A DNA stretch of 64,000 nt from Chloroflexota bacterium (GTDB lineage Bacteria > Chloroflexota > Anaerolineae > UBA7937 > B3-Chlor). Below are positions 59,252 to 64,000 of the stretch, piece after piece (position 1 is the stretch's first letter; every line of letters starts with the position of its first letter). The notes beneath the pieces are model-generated. The model was given only the letters and a program-made list of their open reading frames with translations. It had not been told where the DNA came from and ran no database searches. Where the stretch lies: the NCBI GenBank assembly GCA_030603665.1, contig JAUVXJ010000002.1, positions 124,001 through 188,000 on the forward strand, written 5' to 3'. Made by a program: the position numbers and the translations under genes.

Positions 59252-60652
59252 ATGGTCTATCAAGGACAGAAGGTGACTATCGTCGGTCTGGGAAGGGAAG
59301 GCATGGCCCTGGCCAAGTTTCTGGTTCGACATGGAGCGAAGGTGACCGCAACCGACTCCAAGAAACAGCATCAACTGAAGGGAGCAATGGACGAGCTCGC
59401 CGATCTGCCCATCCGCTACCAATTGGGAGGACACCCGGAGGACGTGCTTCAGGCAGACGTCATTTTTGTGAGCCCCGGTGTACCGCGGCAGATACCGATC
59501 CTCGTCGAGGCCCGGCAACGAGGCATAGCCCTGAGCAGCGAGACGGCGCTCTTCCTCAGACTCTGTAGCGCGCCGATCATCGGCATTACCGGTAGCAGTG
59601 GCAAGACGACCACCACAAGCCTGGTCGGTGAAATCATGAAAGCGGAAGGCTATCGAACCTTTGTAGGAGGCAACATCGGCTCTCCTCTCATCAACTCCGT
59701 GGAGCAGATGGAGCCCGCAGACAGGGTGGTGATGGAGTTGTCGAGTTTTCAACTGGAGGTTCTGGAACAGAGTCCACAGGTTGCGGCTGTGCTCAACCTT
59801 TCACCGAACCACCTGGATCGACATCAATCGATGGACGACTACGTGGCCGCTAAGAAGAACATCGTCAGATTCCAGACGCAGAACGACTACGCCGTTCTCA
59901 ACGCAGACCAGTCGCTGACCCGCGAACTTGCGGAGGAATGCCCGGGAGAGATCGTGCTCTTCAGCCGCGAGCAAGAAGTCGCCCAGGGCGCATTCCTCGA
60001 TAGTGGGCACGTCGTGGTCCGCTGGGCAGAGCAGAAGCGCACCGTCTGCGGACTCTCAGAGATCAAACTGCTCGGTTTGCATAACCTGGAGAACGTCCTC
60101 GCAGCGTGTGCGATTTCTGCGGCGGCCGGAGCACAAACCGAAGCCATGCGCAGGGTGGTCACCACCTTCAGCGGAGTGGAGCATCGCCTTGAACTGGTAG
60201 CCGAGATCGATGGTGTCCGGTTCTACGACGATTCCATAGCCACATCTCCGCAGCGGACCATGGCGGCGCTGGATTCCTTCTCGGACCCACTCATTCTGCT
60301 GGCAGGTGGACGCGAGAAACACCTCCCCCTGGAGGCATTGGCGCGGCTGATCCTGGCCAAGGTGAAGGCCATCGTTCTCTTTGGCGAAGCCGCTCCCCTT
60401 CTGGAGCAAGCCATAGTTCAAGCACAAAGCGAACGGTCCGCCAGAGACCTGGCTATCTACCGATCATCCGACTTGAGCGAGGCAGTAAGTACAGCGGCCG
60501 AAATGGCAGAGGGCGGCGACGTGGTACTCCTATCTCCAGGGTGCACCAGTTTTGACATGTATAGGGACTTCGCCGAGCGAGGTGACCATTTCAAGGCCCT
60601 TGTGCGTGAACTCAAGAACTCGCAGAAGCGCGTTGCTACCACCGAGAGGTAA
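59252..60652 (+). CDS. murD: UDP-N-acetylmuramoylalanine--D-glutamate ligase
   Basis: 466 residues. VTIVGLGREGMALAKFLVRHG Rossmann start, IGITGSSGKTTTTSLVGEIM (ATP loop), VGGNIGSPLI, MELSSFQLE, NLSPNHLDRHQSMDDYVAAK, EHRLELVAEIDGVRFYDDSIATSP, and LLSPGCTSFDMYRDFAERGDHFK at the end. Adds D-Glu to UDP-MurNAc-Ala. ATG 59252 is used; no strong ribosome-binding site is visible. Separated from ftsW by two bases. Confidence 0.96.
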   Translation: MVYQGQKVTIVGLGREGMALAKFLVRHGAKVTATDSKKQHQLKGAMDELADLPIRYQLGGHPEDVLQADVIFVSPGVPRQIPILVEARQRGIALSSETALFLRLCSAPIIGITGSSGKTTTTSLVGEIMKAEGYRTFVGGNIGSPLINSVEQMEPADRVVMELSSFQLEVLEQSPQVAAVLNLSPNHLDRHQSMDDYVAAKKNIVRFQTQNDYAVLNADQSLTRELAEECPGEIVLFSREQEVAQGAFLDSGHVVVRWAEQKRTVCGLSEIKLLGLHNLENVLAACAISAAAGAQTEAMRRVVTTFSGVEHRLELVAEIDGVRFYDDSIATSPQRTMAALDSFSDPLILLAGGREKHLPLEALARLILAKVKAIVLFGEAAPLLEQAIVQAQSERSARDLAIYRSSDLSEAVSTAAEMAEGGDVVLLSPGCTSFDMYRDFAERGDHFKALVRELKNSQKRVATTER

Positions 60653-60654
60653 CG

Positions 60655-61869
60655 ATGCCCGAGAGAACCAGCCGCGCGAGCCAAAGACCCGACTACATAC
60701 TGATACTCATCGTCGTAGCCCTCGTCCTGGTAGGGCTCATCATGGTCTATAGCTCAACCTTCACGCTCGGGTACACGCTCGCGGATCAACCTACCTACTA
60801 TCTGATCAGGCAAGCTGTCTGGGCCGCCATGGGCCTCGACATCATGGCCCTCATGATGAGGGTGGAGTACCACAAATGGCAGAAGTACTCCATCCTCTTC
60901 ATGGTATTCACGGTGCTCCTCCTGGTGTTCGTACTGGTGGCAGGTCCTTCAGTACATGGCGCCAGGCGCAGGATTCTGGGGGACTCCATTCAGCCGAGCG
61001 AGATCTGCAAGCTTGCGATGGTGGTGTACGTGGCCCACTGGCTATCCTCGAAGGGGGAGAAGCTCCGTCAAGTCACCTACGGACTGGTGCCGTTCGCCAT
61101 TCTCATCGGCATTATCGCAGGATTGATCATCTTGGAGCCCGACTTCGGGACAACCATCCTCATCGTCGCCACAGCGGGCAGTATGTTCTTCATCGCAGGA
61201 GCCGACTTGATCCAGCTCGTGGTGAGCACGACGGTTAGTGGCAGCACCCTGCTGTTGATCATCGCCAACTACGAGTACGCCTGGGAAAGGATCGTCGCTT
61301 TCTCCCAGGATCCATTCGCCATGCTCCAGAGGCCGTTCGACGCTGTCCTCGCCCTGGATACCTATCAGGTGATGCACACACTGGTGACCCTGGGATCAGG
61401 GGGAATCACAGGGGTAGGCCTGGGCTCCGGGCAGCAGAAGAATATGCTCCCTGCGGCTGAAAGCGACGCCATTTTCGCCGTCTTGGGGGAGGAGTTGGGG
61501 CTGCTGGGCTGCCTACTCGTGCTCGGCCTCTTTGCAGCATTTGCGTACCGTGGCTTCAAGATCGCCCTGCGAGCAGGCGACTCTTTTGGCTTCATACTGG
61601 CGTCTGGCATAACGATCTGGCTCACGTTCCAGGCCATGATAAACGTCGCGGTGGTCACCGACACCTTGCCCTTCACCGGTCTGCCACTGCCTTTCATCAG
61701 CCTCGGAGGCTCGTCATTGGTGATCTCCTTGATGGGCGTGGGCATGCTCTTGAGCATCTCCCGAGGAACCACAGCGAGCACAGAGGAGCGAGATGCGCCT
61801 ATTGGTTTCGGGCGGCGGAACGGGCGGACACGTGTACCCTATCCTGGCCGTCCTACACTATCTCGATGA
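60655..61869 (+). CDS. ftsW: Peptidoglycan glycosyltransferase FtsW
   Basis: 404 residues, SEDS family with about ten transmembrane helices. LVGLIMVYSSTFTLGY start, IQPSEICKLAMVVYVAHWL, ILEPDFGTTILI (catalytic Asp region), SGGITGVGLGSGQQK and PAAESDAIFAVLGEELG, LPFTGLPLPFISLGGSSLV. Polymerises lipid II at the septum with FtsI. The C-terminus is extended and overlaps the start of murG by 77 bases in another frame, longer than usual in dcw clusters. Confidence 0.95.
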   Translation: MPERTSRASQRPDYILILIVVALVLVGLIMVYSSTFTLGYTLADQPTYYLIRQAVWAAMGLDIMALMMRVEYHKWQKYSILFMVFTVLLLVFVLVAGPSVHGARRRILGDSIQPSEICKLAMVVYVAHWLSSKGEKLRQVTYGLVPFAILIGIIAGLIILEPDFGTTILIVATAGSMFFIAGADLIQLVVSTTVSGSTLLLIIANYEYAWERIVAFSQDPFAMLQRPFDAVLALDTYQVMHTLVTLGSGGITGVGLGSGQQKNMLPAAESDAIFAVLGEELGLLGCLLVLGLFAAFAYRGFKIALRAGDSFGFILASGITIWLTFQAMINVAVVTDTLPFTGLPLPFISLGGSSLVISLMGVGMLLSISRGTTASTEERDAPIGFGRRNGRTRVPYPGRPTLSR

Positions 61870-62920
61870 GCAAGACGAATCATCACAGGAGATCTGTTAC
61901 GTGGGCAACGCGTCTGGCATAGAGGCGAAGCTGGCCACCCAAGCAGGCCTGCCCTTTCGAGAGATCACCACGGCAAGCTTCCACGGCGCTGCACCCTGGG
62001 CCATTCCGTCGCGCCTGGCACGGTTAAGCCGCGGGACAGCTCAGTGCGTCGGGATCGTGGACGAGTTCCTTCCTCAAGCGGTCCTCGCCACTGGAGGCTA
62101 CGTTTGCGCTCCACCCGTCCTGGCAGCCTGGATACGAAAGGTGCCCAGCGTGATATACCTGCCCGACGTGGTGCCGGGGCTCGCCGTACGGACGCTAGGG
62201 CGTTGTGCAACAGTCGTGGCGGTGTCCTTCCCGAGATCAACAGGCTTCTTCGCGCCGGGGAAGGCGGTTGTGACCGGTTATCCGGTCAGGAAAGAGCTGT
62301 TCCAGATAGATAAGACCGCCTCCCGGGCCAAACTGGGCCTGAAACCATCGGAGAAGACACTACTCGTACTGGGAGGTAGTCAAGGCGCCCACAGCATCAA
62401 TCTTGCTGTTGGTGCGATACTGGAAGACCTGCTCGACGTCTGCCAGATTGTGCACATCAGCGGACAGGCGGACGCGTCCTGGCTCCGCTCGCGGAGGGAC
62501 GAGCTACCCAGTGCCCAGGCTGAGCGGTATGCAGTACATCCCTATCTATACGAGGAGATCATCGACGCGTTGGCTGCGGCCGACCTCGCCCTGGCACGTG
62601 CTGGCGCAGCCACCACTGGCGAGTTCCCAGCAGCGGGTCTACCTAGTATCCTGGTACCCTACCCCCACGCGGGTCGACACCAGGAGCTGAACGCAGACCA
62701 TATGGTAGACAACAATGCAGCGCTGAAGCTGGCAGACGCCGATCTCGGGAAGGGCGTCCTACGGGACACCATACTCGGGCTACTGACCGACGACGTGCGA
62801 CTGGAAGGTCTTGCCGAAGGCGCCCGCCGCCTGGCGCAGCCCAGCGCAGCCCAGCGGATCGCCGACTTGCTGAGGGAGATCGCGCGTCCGAACCAGCCCA
62901 CACAAAGAGGGAGTTCATGA
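61793..62920 (+). CDS. murG: UDP-GlcNAc:lipid I N-acetylglucosaminyltransferase MurG
   Basis: 375 residues. LVSGGGTGGHVYPILAVLHYL (lipid/GT-B loop) and ALARAGAATTGEFPAAGLPSILVPYPHAGRHQELNAD (UDP-GlcNAc site). Adds GlcNAc to lipid I to make lipid II at the inner membrane face. The Gly-rich GGSQGAHSIN loop is present. It starts inside ftsW and ends with an ATGA overlap with the next membrane gene. Confidence 0.95.
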   Translation: MRLLVSGGGTGGHVYPILAVLHYLDEQDESSQEICYVGNASGIEAKLATQAGLPFREITTASFHGAAPWAIPSRLARLSRGTAQCVGIVDEFLPQAVLATGGYVCAPPVLAAWIRKVPSVIYLPDVVPGLAVRTLGRCATVVAVSFPRSTGFFAPGKAVVTGYPVRKELFQIDKTASRAKLGLKPSEKTLLVLGGSQGAHSINLAVGAILEDLLDVCQIVHISGQADASWLRSRRDELPSAQAERYAVHPYLYEEIIDALAAADLALARAGAATTGEFPAAGLPSILVPYPHAGRHQELNADHMVDNNAALKLADADLGKGVLRDTILGLLTDDVRLEGLAEGARRLAQPSAAQRIADLLREIARPNQPTQRGSS

Positions 62921-63570
62921 GATTGCCCTTCGAGCCCGCCGTGCTACAGTACCTGATAGTGATCATCACCGCCCTCGCGGCATCCACCGCTGTCGGCCTG
63001 AAACGTGGCTGGAGAGGTCAACTGATGGCCTTTGTTCCCATCCTGGCCATCTGGGGACTGCTGGGTGTGAGAAAGGAAGCCCTAGTTGCATCCGTCAATA
63101 CTGCCTACAGGGGGCTGCTCTTCTTCACTGCATGTGGCACACAGACCGATGCAGGCTCCTGCCTGGAGTCATCCGGCGTTGCGGCAGCCATGCTCGTTGA
63201 CCCTGGCAACGCGGACCAGACTCACCTGCTCCTCCTGGTGGTGTTCGTCACAACCATCGTACTAGTCTTCGTCCTTGTCATGCGTCTGGGCAGGCCGCCC
63301 GCCTCCCTGCTTCAGCGACTGATGGGTGCGGTGCTCGGTGTCGCCAACGGGTTCACGCTGAGCTACCTCCTATTACCAATGCTTCCCTACCGGCAGCAGA
63401 TCGATCTTCCCATCGCTTCGGCTGCGGCTGAGGAAGGGCTTCCCAACATTGCTCAGGGCCTTCCTGTCTCGTTCAATGTGCCGCAAGTGAGCGTTGCTGC
63501 TGTCGTCCTTGTGTTTTTCGTTGTTTTCGTCATCCTGGCGGTCCGTCTGGTGAGACCCACAGAGGTCTAG
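62917..63570 (+). CDS. Membrane protein of unknown function, CvpA-like
   Basis: 217 residues with about four transmembrane helices (near 10-27, 36-50, 103-125, 186-210). The start FEPAVLQYLIVIITALAAST...GLKRGWRGQLMAF recalls the CvpA pattern of a Gly-Arg-Gly turn after helix one, but similarity is weak. Translated with murG by an ATGA overlap and followed 52 bases later by a similar membrane gene. Where murC, murB and ftsQ often stand in dcw clusters, these two genes occur instead. Confidence 0.7.
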   Translation: MRLPFEPAVLQYLIVIITALAASTAVGLKRGWRGQLMAFVPILAIWGLLGVRKEALVASVNTAYRGLLFFTACGTQTDAGSCLESSGVAAAMLVDPGNADQTHLLLLVVFVTTIVLVFVLVMRLGRPPASLLQRLMGAVLGVANGFTLSYLLLPMLPYRQQIDLPIASAAAEEGLPNIAQGLPVSFNVPQVSVAAVVLVFFVVFVILAVRLVRPTEV

Positions 63571-63622
63571 CCAGTACGAGAACCAATAGCTGAGAGAAAG
63601 GTCTTTCTGAGAGGGACTGAAC

Positions 63623-64000
63623 GTGGGGCCACTGGAAGCCCTGTGGGCGGTGTTGATCGGCGTTTTCGTCGTCGTGGGCCTGGTGAGAGGCTACCCCAAG
63701 GAGCTGGGTGTCACGACCACGATTCTGGCTGCCCTGCTGCTGCTGACCAAGGGAGGGGAGTCCGTATTGCGTGTCTTGGACTCGTACCTGGCCGGATACG
63801 CCCCTTACAGCGTGGTGTTCGAGGGCCAGTACAGCAGTTTGATTCAGTCCCTGTTCTACATACTAGTCTTTGTGACCATCGTGGTCATATCCTATCACGG
63901 CGACACATTGGCCTTCACGGGAACCGCGCCACGAGGGCCAGTGGGGTTATCATTCAACCTGCTGAGCGGGTTGCTGAACGGCTACCTGATCGCGGGAACA
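63623..64000 (+). CDS. CvpA-like membrane protein, N-terminal part
   Basis: First 126 codons of a gene that runs past the window end. GTG start with GAGGG eight bases upstream. The translation opens MGPLEALWAVLIGVFVVVGL, then VRGYPKELGVTTTILAALLLL, a helix, a VRGYPKELG turn and a second helix as in CvpA family proteins; another helix lies near residues 82-97. Probably paralogous to the gene before it. Function unknown. Confidence 0.7.
   Translation, partial: MGPLEALWAVLIGVFVVVGLVRGYPKELGVTTTILAALLLLTKGGESVLRVLDSYLAGYAPYSVVFEGQYSSLIQSLFYILVFVTIVVISYHGDTLAFTGTAPRGPVGLSFNLLSGLLNGYLIAGT

Overview
The window is a densely packed bacterial chromosome segment of fairly high GC, with no rRNA, tRNA, prophage, insertion sequence or CRISPR array that I could recognise. 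The most likely source is a peptidoglycan-making member of the Chloroflexota (Anaerolineae-like). This is an inference from Thr/Pro-rich stalks in exported proteins, PPC-domain proteins, dispersed AmaP/Asp23 genes, a YbbR-CdaA pair, a cyclic-2,3-diphosphoglycerate-synthetase-like GTPase, and a dcw cluster with MraZ. Many genes appear to start at GTG or TTG.

Minus-strand block, 1-10.55 kb. In transcription order it reads fmt, amaP, scpB, M23 peptidase, then a sigma70-type promoter, cmk, plsC and a PDZ-radical SAM (DUF512) gene. A second promoter follows, then a glmS self-cleaving ribozyme, a circularly permuted GTPase fused to a SIS sugar-phosphate domain, glmS, and the start of an M32 carboxypeptidase cut by the window edge. 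The ribozyme precedes the GTPase-SIS gene, not glmS directly, so GlcN6P feedback should act on both genes. A lipoprotein gene with a perfect consensus promoter lies on the plus strand inside this block.

Plus-strand block, 10.6-20 kb: recJ (behind a promoter and a terminator-like hairpin), a Nudix hydrolase, then a purine/molybdenum-hydroxylase accessory locus (SsnA-like amidohydrolase, small membrane protein, PreA-like flavo/iron-sulfur protein, YqeC-MocA fusion), a histidine phosphatase, a HAD phosphatase and an FAD amine oxidoreductase. No hydroxylase structural gene is present.

20-36.8 kb: a tandem PPC-domain exported protein, a YugP-type zinc peptidase, rlmN, rpmB (minus strand), then a housekeeping run: asp23, fakA, fakB-like degV, recG, coaD, a coiled-coil gene, yceD, rpmF, fabD, fabG, asp23, nusB, tatA, a TatA/B-TatC fusion and a cDPG-synthetase-like GTPase closed by a strong intrinsic terminator.

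36.9-41.6 kb: a five-gene acyl-CoA operon of two thiolase-fold proteins with complementary losses of catalytic residues, two Zn-ribbon/OB-fold (DUF35) partners and an acyl-CoA dehydrogenase. Together they look like a lyase/thiolase multisubunit complex acting on an unknown acyl-CoA.

41.7-49.2 kb, minus strand: FAH-family hydrolase, argF, a large TPR protein, cdaA, cdaR (c-di-AMP synthesis) and der. A gene-poor, palindrome-rich interval (49.2-50.0 kb) with back-to-back promoters follows. Then come scpA, a TPR-TM-stalk metallopeptidase (minus strand), and the dcw cluster: MraZ operator boxes, mraZ, rsmH, ftsL-like, ftsI, murF, mraY, murD, ftsW, murG and two CvpA-like membrane genes, the last cut by the window end. 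murE is absent from its usual place.
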